From NCBI GenBank assembly GCA_019232795.1, contig JAFANH010000010.1, positions 1-64,000 on the forward strand: DNA of 64,000 nucleotides, written 5' to 3'. The translations under genes were made by a program, and so were the position numbers. Source of the stretch: Burkholderiaceae bacterium (lineage in GTDB: Bacteria > Pseudomonadota > Gammaproteobacteria > Burkholderiales > Burkholderiaceae_D). A model generated the notes under the pieces. The model had not been told where the DNA came from. It did not search any database and saw nothing but the letters and a program-made list of their open reading frames with translations. How positions within the stretch are numbered: the first letter of the stretch is position 1; every line of letters begins with the position of its first letter. Of this stretch, positions 36,941-48,302 are shown in pieces.

Positions 36941-37912
36941 TTACAGCGCCAGACGCTTGCGCGCCGCTTCGTACTCGCCCTTGAGGCGCGCGACGATTTC
37001 CGCCACTTCGCTCACGTCGTCCATCAAGCCCACGCCTTGGCCTGCGCCCCAGATATCGCGCCAAGCCTTGGCCTTGCTGCCGCCGCCCGAGCCGAAATTC
37101 ATCTTCGACTTGTCGGCTTCCGGCAGGTTGTCGGGATCGAGGCCGGCATTGACGATGGATTTCTTCAGGTAATTGCCATGCACGCCGGTGAACAGATTCG
37201 TGTAGACCACATCGGCAGCGGCCGATTCCAGGATCGCCTGCTTGTAGTCCTCGCTCACGTTCGCTTCCTTGGTCGCCAGCCAGCGCGATCCGATGTAGGC
37301 GAAGTCGGCGCCCATGGCGCGCGCCGCCAGCACGGCGTCACCGGTCGCGATCGAGCCGGACAGGGCGATCGGGCCGTCGAAGAATTTGCGCACTTCACCG
37401 ACCAGCGCGAACGGCGACAAGGCGCCCGCATGGCCGCCGGCGCCGGCAGCCACCAGGATCAGGCCGTCGACGCCGGCTTCCAGCGCCTTCTGCGCGTGGC
37501 GGATGGAAATCACGTCGTGCAGCACGATGCCGCCGTAACTGTGCACGGCGTCGAGCATTTCCTTAGGCGGCGCGCGCAGGCTGGAAATGATGATGGGCAC
37601 CTGGTGCTTCACGCAGACTTCGACGTCGTGCTCGAGCCGGTCGTTCGACTGGTGCACAATCTGGTTGACCGCGATCGGGCCGACGATGGCATCCGGGTTG
37701 GCGGCCTTGTGAGCAGTCAGCTCGGCCTGGATTTCAGTCAACCACGTATCCAGCAATTCGGCCGGACGCGCATTCAGGGCCGGGAAGGAGCCGACGATGC
37801 CGGCCTTGCATTGCGCCGTAACCAGTTGCGGACCGCTGGCGATGAACATGGGCGATGCGATCACAGGCAGGCTCAGATGCTGCAATACGGGAGGCAGGTG
37901 CTTGGCTAACAT
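36941..37912 (-). CDS. FMN-dependent nitronate monooxygenase-like oxidoreductase
   Basis: This is a 323-residue TIM-barrel flavoenzyme. It contains PVIASPMFIASGPQLVTAQCKAGIVGSFPALNARP and the FMN-binding stretch GLILVAAGAGGHAGALSPFALVGEVR. Residues GSIATGDAVLAARAMGADFAYIGSRWLAT form the second half of the site. The family includes nitronate monooxygenases and enoyl-ACP reductase-like FabK proteins. The nearby TetR regulator and enoyl-CoA hydratase suggest acyl-related metabolism, but the substrate is unknown. It is divergent from the TetR gene. Confidence 0.9.
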   Translation of the reverse strand: MLAKHLPPVLQHLSLPVIASPMFIASGPQLVTAQCKAGIVGSFPALNARPAELLDTWLTEIQAELTAHKAANPDAIVGPIAVNQIVHQSNDRLEHDVEVCVKHQVPIIISSLRAPPKEMLDAVHSYGGIVLHDVISIRHAQKALEAGVDGLILVAAGAGGHAGALSPFALVGEVRKFFDGPIALSGSIATGDAVLAARAMGADFAYIGSRWLATKEANVSEDYKQAILESAAADVVYTNLFTGVHGNYLKKSIVNAGLDPDNLPEADKSKMNFGSGGGSKAKAWRDIWGAGQGVGLMDDVSEVAEIVARLKGEYEAARKRLAL

Positions 37913-37996
37913 CGTTCTTCCTTCATTCAAGTGTGAGAGTCGGATTCCGGCCAAAGCGCTTGCGTTTTCCACCGGATTGGGTATGATCTTAAATCA

Positions 37997-38013
37997 TGTT
38001 TTTTGAAAAAACA
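37997..38013. promoter_or_regulatory. 17-base palindrome between flavin oxidoreductase and TetR genes
   Basis: TGTTTTTTGAAAAAACA is a perfect palindrome centred on one G. A weaker TGAT/ATCA symmetry around CTTAA lies just before it. The position in the divergent promoter region suggests the operator of the adjacent TetR-type repressor. Confidence 0.5.
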
Positions 38014-38059
38014 ATGTTATTTGACGGCTTCGCACGCGAATTTATTCCCTTAAATTGCC

Positions 38060-38698
38060 ATGTCGACAAGTAAAACTAAAGCCGCCGGCAAAACTGTGGA
38101 CTTTCGCCAAGGCCAGGAAGATTTGCGGCAGGAGCTGCGGCAAGGCATGCTCGAGGCCGCCACCCGTCTGTTGACCGAAGAAGGTCCGACTGCACTGACA
38201 GTACGCAAAGTGGCCGACGCTGTGAATTGCTCGACCACCCTGCTGTACTCGCTATTCGGCGGCAAGGATGGTTTGTCCAACGAGCTCTACCTGGAAGGCT
38301 TCGCGCGCATGGAAGCCGCACTGGCTGCGGTCCCGCCGCAGAGCATGGGGTTGCAACGCCTGCATGCCCTGGCGCACGCCTATCACCAATATGCGCGCAA
38401 CAACCCCAGCTATTACATGGTGATGTTCGGCGACGCCCTGGCCGGCTTCGTGCCACCGGTCGAATCGCGCACCCAGAGTTGGAAGTCGATGGCCGTGCTG
38501 ATCGAGGCCTGCGACGAAGCGATGAAGCAAGGCGTACTGGCACCCGGCAACGCCACAGCTGCTGCGCGCTTGCTATGGGCAGCCATGCACGGCGCCGTCA
38601 GCCTGGAACTGAAAGGCTATTACCTGAAAACCGAACGCGCCGACGAACTGTTCGAGTCGGCAGTACAGGCCGTGTTAGGTCATTTGCAAAAATCATAG
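38060..38698 (+). CDS. TetR/AcrR-family transcriptional regulator
   Basis: This is a 212-residue repressor with an N-terminal HTH (about 26-70: RQGMLEAATRLLTEEGPTALTVRKVADAVNCSTTLLYSLFGGKDGL). The ligand domain resembles the WHG-type C-terminus (NPSYYMVMFGDALAGF). The gene is divergent from the flavin oxidoreductase and 18 bases upstream of the enoyl-CoA hydratase. It probably controls both, perhaps responding to an acyl-CoA or aromatic ligand, which is inferred. Confidence 0.9.
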   Translation: MSTSKTKAAGKTVDFRQGQEDLRQELRQGMLEAATRLLTEEGPTALTVRKVADAVNCSTTLLYSLFGGKDGLSNELYLEGFARMEAALAAVPPQSMGLQRLHALAHAYHQYARNNPSYYMVMFGDALAGFVPPVESRTQSWKSMAVLIEACDEAMKQGVLAPGNATAAARLLWAAMHGAVSLELKGYYLKTERADELFESAVQAVLGHLQKS

Positions 38699-38716
38699 AA
38701 CGCAATGGAGCGCACC

Positions 38717-39577
38717 ATGACGTATCAATGCTTCAGCTTCACGATCGAAAACAGGATCGCCCACCTGCAATTCAACCGCCCGGCCGCACTCAACACCATG
38801 CAACCGGTGTTTTGGCGCGAGCTGAGCGCCATCGTCGCCGAGCTGCAGCGCAGCGCCGCCGCGCGCGTGCTGGTGATCTCCTCGACTGGCAAGCACTTCA
38901 CCGCAGGCATGGCGCTGGACGTGTTCGGCGGCCCCGGCTCCGCGCCCCTGATCGACGACCGCAACGCCACCGGCCGCGCCAGCGTAGCGCCTTTGCTAGC
39001 TGACATGCAGCAAGCCTTCAATGCGCTCGAAACGCTGCGCATGCCGGTGATTGCCGCCATACACGGCGGCTGCATAGGTGGCGGCGTCGACATGGTATGT
39101 GCCTGCGACATCCGCTTGGCAACGGCCGACGCCTTTTTCTGCATCCAGGAAATCAACATCGGCATGGCCGCCGATCTCGGCACGCTGCAGCGCCTGCCCA
39201 AGCTGATTCCGGAAGGCGTGGTGCATGAACTGGCCTATACCGGTCGCCGCCTGCCGGCCCAACGCGCGCTGGCGCTTGGCCTGGTCAACGAAGTGCATGC
39301 TACACAGGAAGACATGCTGCAAGCGGCTATGCTGATGGCCAGGGAAATCGCCGAAAAATCGCCGGTAGCAATCTGGGGCAGCAAGCAAGCCATTCACTAC
39401 GCGCGCGACCATGCGACCGCCGACGCGCTTCAGCAAATGGGTTGGCTGCAATCCGGCATCTGGCAAAACGCCGACTTGTTCGAAGCCTTCATGGCCAAGC
39501 AGCAAGGGCGCACGCCGCAGTTTGCCGACTTGCCGGCATTGCGTTCGTTCGAGGATGCGCCTTACGAACTTAAATAA
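38717..39577 (+). CDS. Enoyl-CoA hydratase/isomerase family protein
   Basis: This is a 286-residue crotonase. It has the oxyanion-hole segments KHFTAGMALDVFGG and IHGGCIGGGVDMVCACDIRLATADAFF, then the helix with EINIGMAADLGTLQRLP. The Glu/Asp pattern EINIGMAADLG is like delta-3,5-delta-2,4-dienoyl-CoA isomerases as well as hydratases, so the exact reaction is open. I start at MTYQCFSF because GGAGCG lies suitably before it. It probably forms an operon with the TetR gene. Confidence 0.88.
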   Translation: MTYQCFSFTIENRIAHLQFNRPAALNTMQPVFWRELSAIVAELQRSAAARVLVISSTGKHFTAGMALDVFGGPGSAPLIDDRNATGRASVAPLLADMQQAFNALETLRMPVIAAIHGGCIGGGVDMVCACDIRLATADAFFCIQEINIGMAADLGTLQRLPKLIPEGVVHELAYTGRRLPAQRALALGLVNEVHATQEDMLQAAMLMAREIAEKSPVAIWGSKQAIHYARDHATADALQQMGWLQSGIWQNADLFEAFMAKQQGRTPQFADLPALRSFEDAPYELK

Positions 39578-39580
39578 CGA

Positions 39581-39970
39581 TTATTGCGGGCGTAACGGCA
39601 CCAACATCTTGGTCGCCGCGACGAAGGCAAGGAAACCGACGCAGGCTGCCACGGACAGCGTCAACTGGTTCAGGTTAGAGGGAAACACCAGGATGTAGCC
39701 GTGTCCCTTGATCAACGCCGAAAAGCTCGAGACGCAAAACGGCATCATGTAAAGACGCCGGGTCTGCCAGCGGTCCGGCTTCACACCCGCGGGGTTGGCG
39801 ACGCTCAGCATCAGGGCCGTACCGATCACGGCGCTGATGCCGACCGAGTTCAACCAGATCGCCGGCGACGGGTCGAAGCACAGGTAGACGGTGACCATGT
39901 ACCAGCAAAGATAGCACCACAGAACCATCTTGCCTTTGCTCAGCGCCGCGAAATATTTGAAGACAAACAT
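39581..39970 (-). CDS. Hypothetical four-helix membrane protein
   Basis: This encodes 129 residues with about four hydrophobic segments (around 15-33, 40-60, 75-92 and 103-122). No family was recognised. It follows the MBL gene by 3 bases on the same strand and is probably co-transcribed. It is convergent with the crotonase gene. Confidence 0.6.
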   Translation of the reverse strand: MFVFKYFAALSKGKMVLWCYLCWYMVTVYLCFDPSPAIWLNSVGISAVIGTALMLSVANPAGVKPDRWQTRRLYMMPFCVSSFSALIKGHGYILVFPSNLNQLTLSVAACVGFLAFVAATKMLVPLRPQ

Positions 39971-39973
39971 AAG

Positions 39974-40888
39974 CTAATCTCGATTGATCAGGATGCCGTC
40001 TACCACTTCCGCAGCACCGACGCGTAACAACTGCCCCATGGCCCACTCGGCCAATTCGGTATCGGTCTTTTGCAAATAGCGTTCATTGGCGGCGATGAAC
40101 AGGCTGCCCCGTGTCAGCATCGCAGGCAATTCCCTTACCGGCACGCGCTGGCGTTCCAACAGCAGGAACTTCAACATGACCTTGATCGCGTTTTGCGCAT
40201 TGCGCGCCGGATCGGCCACGAAGTAGTCGACCCGTGCGAAGGCCGTAGCCAGCGCCTTCTGCACGCCGTCAAACGGCGCGCCATGGCCCGGTATCACTAA
40301 GCGCACGTCGAGGCCGGCGATCAATTCCAACGTGGCACGCGTCTCGGCAAAACCCGACTCGCCTTCCAGCTCGGGGAAGATCACACCGAAGCCGTTTTCC
40401 CACAAGGCGTCGGCCGAGATCAGGATGCGCTCCTCGGGACTATAGAAGATCAGCGAATGCGGGTCATGGCCGGGCGCGGCCAGCGCCTGCCAGTGCAAAT
40501 CACCCCAGAGCAAAGTATCGCCGGGCTTGATGGTCTCATCGAAGCCGAAACGTTCGCATTGCTGGTTAGCGGCGATGAAGGTCAGCTCGTCTTCCTTCCA
40601 ATCGCGCACTTTGCCGGCTTCGGCGGCAGGGATGGCGATACGGCAGCCGAATTCGCGCCGCAGCGCGGCATTGCCGCCGCAATGGTCGGAATGCAAGTGA
40701 GTGTTGACGAGCAGGTCGAGCTTGCGCCCCTGCAAAGCGTGCCGCACCAGCGCCACCGTCTGTTGCGCGTGGGTCAGATAGCCACTATCGACCAGCACAG
40801 TTTTCCCGCTTCCCGCAAACAGAATATTGTTCGAGGAGAGCCAGCCGCGCTCGAATACCTGCATGGTGGAGGGCAACATAATACTCAC
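39974..40888 (-). CDS. Cytoplasmic MBL-fold metallo-hydrolase
   Basis: This 304-residue protein lacks a signal peptide. It has the zinc motif NTHLHSDHCGGNAALRREF, then AAPGHDPHSLIFYSPEERILISAD and VIPGHGAPFDGVQ. A C-terminal helical part may be a DNA- or substrate-binding extension. It is likely a hydrolase of thioesters or lactones, but the substrate is unknown. It overlaps the DUF1289 gene by ATGA, so the two are translated together, at the 3' side of the liuE gene. Confidence 0.88.
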   Translation of the reverse strand: MSIMLPSTMQVFERGWLSSNNILFAGSGKTVLVDSGYLTHAQQTVALVRHALQGRKLDLLVNTHLHSDHCGGNAALRREFGCRIAIPAAEAGKVRDWKEDELTFIAANQQCERFGFDETIKPGDTLLWGDLHWQALAAPGHDPHSLIFYSPEERILISADALWENGFGVIFPELEGESGFAETRATLELIAGLDVRLVIPGHGAPFDGVQKALATAFARVDYFVADPARNAQNAIKVMLKFLLLERQRVPVRELPAMLTRGSLFIAANERYLQKTDTELAEWAMGQLLRVGAAEVVDGILINRD

Positions 40889-41133
40889 GGTGTCACCCGG
40901 CTTTGCGCGGCCTGCAAGGCCGTCTCGCGTTCACGAATTTCCACCCACACCGCACGCTTATAGGATTCGCTGGCCGTGCCCCATTGCACGATTTCATCTA
41001 TGGTGCGCAAGCAACCCTGGCAAAAGCCGGTGCCTTGGTCCATGGTACAGATGTTGATGCAAGGCGAAGGCGCCGCGCCAGTGTCGACGAAGGGATCGAA
41101 TGCGGTTAGCGCCGTGCGGCTGATGTTGTGCAT
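40885..41133 (-). CDS. DUF1289 small Cys-containing protein
   Basis: This encodes 82 residues with the DUF1289 signature SPCINICTMDQGTGFCQGCLRTIDEIVQW. The four cysteines (CxxxC and CxxC spacing) probably bind a metal ion. The function is unknown. The gene is 3 bases from liuE upstream and overlaps the MBL gene downstream, so it forms part of the liuE end of the leucine-degradation array. Confidence 0.9.
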   Translation of the reverse strand: MHNISRTALTAFDPFVDTGAAPSPCINICTMDQGTGFCQGCLRTIDEIVQWGTASESYKRAVWVEIRERETALQAAQSRVTP

Positions 41134-41136
41134 AGC

Positions 41137-42054
41137 TCAGTTTGCAGCGACAGCGCGCTTGGCGGCAATCGCATTGCCGGCGCGGCTGACCGCCTTGCGG
41201 CCCAGGTGCCGGGAAATGAACTGGCCGGCGTCGACCACGGTATCCAAGTCTATGCCGGTCTCTATCCCCAGCCCCTGCATCAGGTAGAGCACGTCTTCCG
41301 ACGAGACGTTCCCGGTCGCGCCCTTGGCGTACGGGCAGCCGCCGAGGCCGGCTACCGAGGAATGGAAAATCGCGACGCCGACTTCGAGGCTGGCATAGAT
41401 GTTCGCCAGCGCCTGTCCGTAAGTGTCGTGGAAGTGCCCCGACAATTGCGCCAGCGGGTACTCTTTCGCCACGCGCTCGAACACGCCTTGCACCTTGCGT
41501 GCCGTACCTACGCCTATAGTGTCGGCGATATCGATCTCGTCGCAGCCGAGGTCGCGCATGCGTTGCACCACGTCGGCCACAGCATCGGGCGCCACCTCGC
41601 CCTGGTAGGGGCAGCCGAACGAACAGCTGATGCTGCCGCGCAGGCGTATCTTGTTGGCCTTGGCCGCTTCCGCCACTTCGCGGAAACGCTCTATCGATTC
41701 GGCAATCGAGCAATTGATGTTCTTTTGCGAAAACGCTTCCGAAGCCGCGCCGAAGATCACCACCTCGCCGGCACCGGCGGCCAGCGCGGCCTCGAAACCC
41801 CTCATGTTCGGCGTCAGGGCCGAGTAGATCACGCCCGGCTTGCGCGCAATCGCCGCCATCACCTCGGCCGAGGTCGCCATTTGCGGCACCCATTTCGGCG
41901 AGACGAAGGACGCTGCTTCGATGTTGGCAAAGCCCGCTTGCGACAAACGGTTCACCAGCTCGACCTTGACTTCGGCGCCGATGATTTCCTTCTCGTTCTG
42001 CAAGCCGTCACGCGGACCGACTTCGACGATTTTGACTTTTTGGGGTAATGACAT
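41137..42054 (-). CDS. liuE: Hydroxymethylglutaryl-CoA lyase
   Basis: This is the last step of leucine breakdown: HMG-CoA is split to acetyl-CoA and acetoacetate. It has 305 residues. Conserved segments include IVEVGPRDGLQNE (Arg and Asp at the active site), GHFHDTYGQALAN (metal ligands) and the signature SVAGLGGCPYAKGATGN with Cys240. It is also called mvaB. It lies at the far end of the liu array from liuR, downstream of ghrA and liuD and separated from them by REP-like repeats. Confidence 0.96.
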   Translation of the reverse strand: MSLPQKVKIVEVGPRDGLQNEKEIIGAEVKVELVNRLSQAGFANIEAASFVSPKWVPQMATSAEVMAAIARKPGVIYSALTPNMRGFEAALAAGAGEVVIFGAASEAFSQKNINCSIAESIERFREVAEAAKANKIRLRGSISCSFGCPYQGEVAPDAVADVVQRMRDLGCDEIDIADTIGVGTARKVQGVFERVAKEYPLAQLSGHFHDTYGQALANIYASLEVGVAIFHSSVAGLGGCPYAKGATGNVSSEDVLYLMQGLGIETGIDLDTVVDAGQFISRHLGRKAVSRAGNAIAAKRAVAAN

Positions 42055-42099
42055 AACTACCTATCGACAGAGTATTGATGCGATACATCTCTCTACTTG

Positions 42100-42172
42100 T
42101 CGTTCCCGCGCAGGCGGGAACCCAGGTTGCCTTTAAAATCTACCTGGATTCCCGCCTGCGCGGGAATGACGG
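42100..42172. repeat. REP-like inverted repeat pair
   Basis: The arms TCGTTCCCGCGCAGGCGGGA... (42100-42127) and the complementary ...TCCCGCCTGCGCGGGAATGA (42142-42171) are inverted across about 14 bases. The type is the common extragenic palindrome found in many Proteobacteria. It lies between ghrA and liuE and may affect mRNA ends. A related pair is at 49705-49794. Confidence 0.85.
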
Positions 42173-42229
42173 GGAAAGTTCGCGTATTGCTCGAAAAATA
42201 TGTCCCGCACATCTCACACAGGGCGCAGC

Positions 42230-43159
42230 TCAGTAACCCCTGCCACGATCCACCAAACCCGTCACCGCCTCACCACGTTCAAGCATGGCTATCTTGTGCG
42301 CGATCTGCCGCACACTCTCGTCGCGCACCGTCAACGCAGCAATATGCGGCGTCACCGTAATGCGCGGCTCTTTCCAGAACGGATGTCCGGCTGGCAGCGG
42401 CTCCTGCTCGAACACATCGAGCGTAGCACCAGCGATATGCCCACTTTGCACCATTTCCAGCAAATCCGCTTCGACCACGTGACGGCCGCGCGCGACGTTG
42501 ATCAGGTACGAACCCTGCGGCATCTTCGCCAGCCGCTCTCGGTTCAGGATGCGGTCGGTTTCCGCCGTCAACGGCAACAGGCAGGCGACGACTTGTGAAG
42601 CAGCCAGGAATGCATCCAGGCCTTCTGCGCCGTGAAAGCACTCTACGCCGGGCAGGTTTTTCGGCGTGCGGCTCCATCCGCACAACGGGAATTCAAAGGG
42701 CGCCAGCGCGTGAGCGACGCGCTGCCCGAGCAGGCCGAGACCGAGGATGCCGACTGGAAACTCGTTTTTTTCGCGCGGCTTGAGGAAACGCCACTCGCCG
42801 CTCCTCGCTTGCAGATCGAATTGGTCAAAGCGGCGGAAATAACGCAGCACCGCGTGCGTGACATACTCGGCCATTTGCACGCCCATGCCGGCGTCGTCGA
42901 GACGGATCACGGGTACGTGCGCCGGCAGGCCGTCGGCCAATTGCAGGATTGCGTCGACGCCGGCGCCGAGATTGAAGATCGCCTTCAAGTCGCTGCGGCC
43001 GGCCAGCATCTCGCGCGGCGGCTTCCACACCAGCGCATAATCGGCGGGCGCAACATCACCTTCTTCCCAGTTACGCACCTCGGCCTGCGGCAACGCTTGC
43101 TTCAATGCCGCAATCCAGGCTTCCGGATTGATTGCCGGGGCATAGAACAGGATGCGCAT
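42230..43159 (-). CDS. ghrA: Glyoxylate/hydroxypyruvate reductase A
   Basis: This is a 309-residue NAD(P)H-dependent 2-hydroxyacid dehydrogenase. The start MRILFYAPAINPEAWIAALK, the Rossmann glycine motif GILGLGLLGQRVAHAL, the Arg in INVARGRHVVE and the catalytic His in VTPHIAALT fit GhrA. It reduces glyoxylate to glycolate and hydroxypyruvate to glycerate. It follows liuD by 10 bases on the same strand. A connection with aceK (glyoxylate shunt control) elsewhere in this array is possible but not shown. Confidence 0.93.
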   Translation of the reverse strand: MRILFYAPAINPEAWIAALKQALPQAEVRNWEEGDVAPADYALVWKPPREMLAGRSDLKAIFNLGAGVDAILQLADGLPAHVPVIRLDDAGMGVQMAEYVTHAVLRYFRRFDQFDLQARSGEWRFLKPREKNEFPVGILGLGLLGQRVAHALAPFEFPLCGWSRTPKNLPGVECFHGAEGLDAFLAASQVVACLLPLTAETDRILNRERLAKMPQGSYLINVARGRHVVEADLLEMVQSGHIAGATLDVFEQEPLPAGHPFWKEPRITVTPHIAALTVRDESVRQIAHKIAMLERGEAVTGLVDRGRGY

Positions 43160-43169
43160 CGTCGAATCC

Positions 43170-45188
<2,019 letters not shown>

Positions 45189-45224
45189 GTCATCCCCTCT
45201 GCTCTTCTTGTCGCTATTCTTGGC

Positions 45225-45257
45225 ATTACTGCTCGATTACCGCTCGATTACTGCTCG
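45225..45257. repeat. 11-base tandem repeat, three copies, across the bioB stop
   Basis: The copies are ATTACTGCTCG (45225-45235), ATTACCGCTCG (45236-45246) and ATTACTGCTCG (45247-45257). The bioB stop codon (45248-45250 on the minus strand) lies in the third copy. Confidence 0.85.
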
Positions 45258-46276
45258 GTGACTTCGCACCGCGCGTCGATTGCAATGCCGCGCGAATGCA
45301 TGCCCAGCTTTTCCAGCAGCGCCTGATCCTGTTCCACGTCGGGGTTGCCGGTAGTGAGCAGCTTGTCGCCGTAGAAAATCGAGTTGGCGCCGGCCAGGAA
45401 GCACAGCGTCTGCACCGCTTCGCCCATCTGGCGGCGGCCGGCCGACAGGCGCACACGCGCCTTCGGCATGGTGATGCGCGCCACGGCCACGGTGCGCACG
45501 AATTCGAGTGGATCGATCGGGTCCGTGCCGTGCAGCGGCGTGCCTTCCACTTGCACCAGGTTGTTGACCGGCACCGATTCCGGGTAAGGGTCGAGATTGC
45601 ACAGTTGCGCGATCAGGCCGGCACGCTGCAGACGCGTCTCGCCCATGCCGACGATGCCGCCGCAGCAAACCTTGATGCCGGCGTCGCGCACGCGGCCCAG
45701 CGTGTCGATGCGCTGCTGATACTCGCGCGTCGAGATGACGTTGCCGTAAAACTCGGGCGCGGTGTCGAGGTTGTGGTTGTAATAGTCGAGGCCGGCCTGC
45801 TTGAGCTTCTCGGCCTGGCCTTCGCCCAGCATGCCGAGCGTGGCGCAGGTCTCGAGTCCGAGCGCCTTCACTTCGCGCACCATTTCTTCGACGTGTTCGA
45901 GATCGCGGTCCTTGGGCTCGCGCCAGGCCGCACCCATGCAGAAGCGGGTGGCGCCGTGTTCCTTGGCTTTGCGCGCTGCGTCCAGCACGGTTTCCAGCGG
46001 CAAGATCTTTTGCGCGGTTACGCCGGTGTCGTAGCGCGCGGCCTGCGGGCAGTAGCCGCAATCTTCGGGGCAGCCGCCGGTCTTGATCGAAAGCAGCGTC
46101 GCCAATTCGACTTCGTTGGCATCGAAGTTCTCGCGGTGCACCTGCTGTGCGCGGTACAGCAAGTCGTTGAACGGCAGATTGAACAGGGCGACGATGTCTT
46201 CCACCGACCACTTGTCGGCGACGATGGGGGCCACGGCGGCAGGCGCCGGATGGAAGGTCATGGGTTGCGACGACAT
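45248..46276 (-). CDS. bioB: Biotin synthase
   Basis: This radical SAM enzyme inserts sulfur into dethiobiotin. It has 342 residues. Cluster ligands Cys69, Cys73 and Cys76 lie in [19 protein letters not shown]. Conserved [16 protein letters not shown] and the Arg-containing [35 protein letters not shown] (second cluster region) follow. It is last in bioA-bioF-bioD-bioB and directly upstream of the biotin-dependent liuD. About 114 bases with a 12-bp hairpin separate it from bioD. Confidence 0.97.
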   Translation of the reverse strand: MSSQPMTFHPAPAAVAPIVADKWSVEDIVALFNLPFNDLLYRAQQVHRENFDANEVELATLLSIKTGGCPEDCGYCPQAARYDTGVTAQKILPLETVLDAARKAKEHGATRFCMGAAWREPKDRDLEHVEEMVREVKALGLETCATLGMLGEGQAEKLKQAGLDYYNHNLDTAPEFYGNVISTREYQQRIDTLGRVRDAGIKVCCGGIVGMGETRLQRAGLIAQLCNLDPYPESVPVNNLVQVEGTPLHGTDPIDPLEFVRTVAVARITMPKARVRLSAGRRQMGEAVQTLCFLAGANSIFYGDKLLTTGNPDVEQDQALLEKLGMHSRGIAIDARCEVTEQ

Positions 46277-46353
46277 AATAATTCCTCTCTTCTAAAACTC
46301 TTATTCAAAATTCTTCAATCAAATCAAGTTCGCGAACCATCCTCGGTCAGCTT

Positions 46354-46380
46354 GTAGGCTGGGATGCAATCCCAGCCTAC
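46354..46380. repeat. 12-bp perfect inverted repeat between bioD and bioB
   Basis: GTAGGCTGGGAT (46354-46365) and ATCCCAGCCTAC (46369-46380) are perfect inverted repeats around GCA. There is no T tract. It could be a repeat-family element or a processing/attenuation hairpin inside the bio transcript. Confidence 0.8.
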
Positions 46381-46390
46381 TATCCCTTAC

Positions 46391-47086
46391 TCAGCCAAGC
46401 CAACCCGGCAACAAGGAACAGTTCAAATGTTCAGCGGCGTTTGCGGCAGAAGCCACGTGCAAACGCGGCACGAAGCCGAGCAGCGGCGCCTGCACGCGCT
46501 CTTTGATCGCCTGCACATTCGCCTCGACATGACGCATCTGCGGATCGGCCAGGTTCGCCACCCAGCCAACCAGTTTCAAGCCACGCGCGGCAATCGCCTC
46601 GGCGGTCAGCAAGGCATGGTTGATGCAACCCAGGCGCAGACCCACCACCAGCACCACCGGCAAACCGAGGTCGGCTGCCAGGTCGGCGCTGTCATAGTCG
46701 CCCGCCAGAGGCACGCGAAAGCCGCCCACTCCTTCCACCACCACTGCATCGGCCACGTCGGCGATGCGCGCATGGCAGGCGCGGATGTGGGCAGGCTCGA
46801 TTTGCACGTCTTCCATGGCGGCAGCCCAATGCGGCGCCGCAGGTTCGCGCAACAGATAGGGGACCACCCATTCCATTGGCAATTCGACACTGGAAGCCGC
46901 CATCAGGCTGTCGACATCGTCATTATGCATCACGCCGCCGCGCATTTCGGTGCCGGCGGCAATCGGCTTCATGCCCGCCGCGCGCACACCACGCTGGGCC
47001 AAGGCATGCAGCAAGGCCGAGGAAATCAGGGTTTTACCGATTTCCGTGTCGGTGCCGGTGACGAAACATTGGAAAGAAGCCGCCAC
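46391..47086 (-). CDS. bioD: Dethiobiotin synthetase
   Basis: This forms the ureido ring of dethiobiotin from DAPA, CO2 and ATP. It has 231 residues from a GTG start that has GGAAGGGGG as ribosome-binding site, two bases after the bioF stop codon. An upstream TTG would overlap bioF and is less likely. The P-loop FVTGTDTEIGKT and the segment VVEGVGGFRVPLAGDY are characteristic. It has the usual position in bioAFDB. Confidence 0.94.
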   Translation of the reverse strand: MAASFQCFVTGTDTEIGKTLISSALLHALAQRGVRAAGMKPIAAGTEMRGGVMHNDDVDSLMAASSVELPMEWVVPYLLREPAAPHWAAAMEDVQIEPAHIRACHARIADVADAVVVEGVGGFRVPLAGDYDSADLAADLGLPVVLVVGLRLGCINHALLTAEAIAARGLKLVGWVANLADPQMRHVEANVQAIKERVQAPLLGFVPRLHVASAANAAEHLNCSLLPGWLG

Positions 47087-47087
47087 T

Positions 47088-48302
47088 CTAACCCCCTTCC
47101 GCCGCAAGCTCGTTCAGGGCCGCGATCAATAGGTCGACGTCGGCAAGCTGATGCGTGGCCGACAGGCCGACGCGCAGGCGGGCGGTCCCGGCCGGTACGG
47201 TCGGCGGCCGGATCGCCGGCACCCACAAGCCGCGTGCATAAAGCGCCGCCGACACCCGCATGGCGACATCGTTGGCGCCGATCACGATAGGCTGGATTGC
47301 GGTGCTGGATTCCATCAACTTCCAATGCGGCAGCGTCAAGCCGGTGCGCAAAGCTGCGATCAAGTCCTGCAAATGGGCGCGGCGGCGCTGGCCGTCGGCG
47401 CCGCCAATGATTTCTATACTGGTCAGCAAGGCATGCGCCAGCGCCGGCGCGGTTGCCGTCGTATAGATATAGGTACGCGCGCGCTGCACCAGCCATTCGA
47501 TCACAGTTTCGTGCGCAGCGACAAAAGCGCCGCCAACACCGGCCGCCTTGCCCAGCGTGCCCATGTAGACGAGGTTGGGCGAACAGATCCCGAAGTGTTC
47601 GAGTGTGCCGCGCCCATGCGCGCCCAGCACGCCGAAGCCGTGGGCGTCGTCCACCACCAGCCAGGCGCCGCGCCGTTCGCACAGCGCGAGCAGCGCCGGC
47701 AGCGGCGCCAGGTCGCCATCCATGGAAAACACACTGTCGGTAACGACAATCTTGACCGGCGCTGCACTGGCTACCAGCATGGTCTCCAGTTGCGCACAGT
47801 CGGCATGCGCATAGACCTGCACCTTGGCGCGCGACAGCCGCGCGCCGTCGATCAGCGAGGCGTGATTCAGGCTCTCGGAAAAAATCTCGGCGCCCGGCTT
47901 GGCCAGCGCACCGAGGATCGCCAGGTTGGCCATGTAGCCGCTGCCGAAATACAGCGCGCGCGGGCTTTCCACGCAAGGCGCCATGAATTGCGCGAGACGT
48001 TCCTCAAGCAGAGCGTGGGCGCGCGAGTGGCCGCTGATCAGGTGCGAAGCACCGCTGCCGACGCCGTACAAAACCGCGCCTTCGCGCAGGGCTTCGACCA
48101 CGCGCTCGTCGGCCGCCAGGCCGAGATAGTCGTTGCTGCAAAACGCCAGCATGGCGCGACCGTCGACCTGGACATGCGGTGCGCACGGCGTTTGCGCCTC
48201 GCGCAGGCGGCGGCGCAAGCTGCGCGCATCGAGTTCGCGCAAATCGCTTTCGAGTTCGGCGATCAGCGGATGATGCAGGCTGTGCTTTATCGGGGGATTC
48301 AT
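47088..48302 (-). CDS. bioF: 8-Amino-7-oxononanoate synthase
   Basis: This PLP enzyme condenses pimeloyl-thioester with alanine. It has 404 residues. The cofactor Lys252 lies in [15 protein letters not shown], with [17 protein letters not shown] and [18 protein letters not shown]. Its ATG overlaps the bioA stop (ATGA), so translation is coupled. bioH, bioC and bioZ, which make the pimeloyl precursor, are not in this window. Confidence 0.96.
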   Translation of the reverse strand: MNPPIKHSLHHPLIAELESDLRELDARSLRRRLREAQTPCAPHVQVDGRAMLAFCSNDYLGLAADERVVEALREGAVLYGVGSGASHLISGHSRAHALLEERLAQFMAPCVESPRALYFGSGYMANLAILGALAKPGAEIFSESLNHASLIDGARLSRAKVQVYAHADCAQLETMLVASAAPVKIVVTDSVFSMDGDLAPLPALLALCERRGAWLVVDDAHGFGVLGAHGRGTLEHFGICSPNLVYMGTLGKAAGVGGAFVAAHETVIEWLVQRARTYIYTTATAPALAHALLTSIEIIGGADGQRRRAHLQDLIAALRTGLTLPHWKLMESSTAIQPIVIGANDVAMRVSAALYARGLWVPAIRPPTVPAGTARLRVGLSATHQLADVDLLIAALNELAAEGG

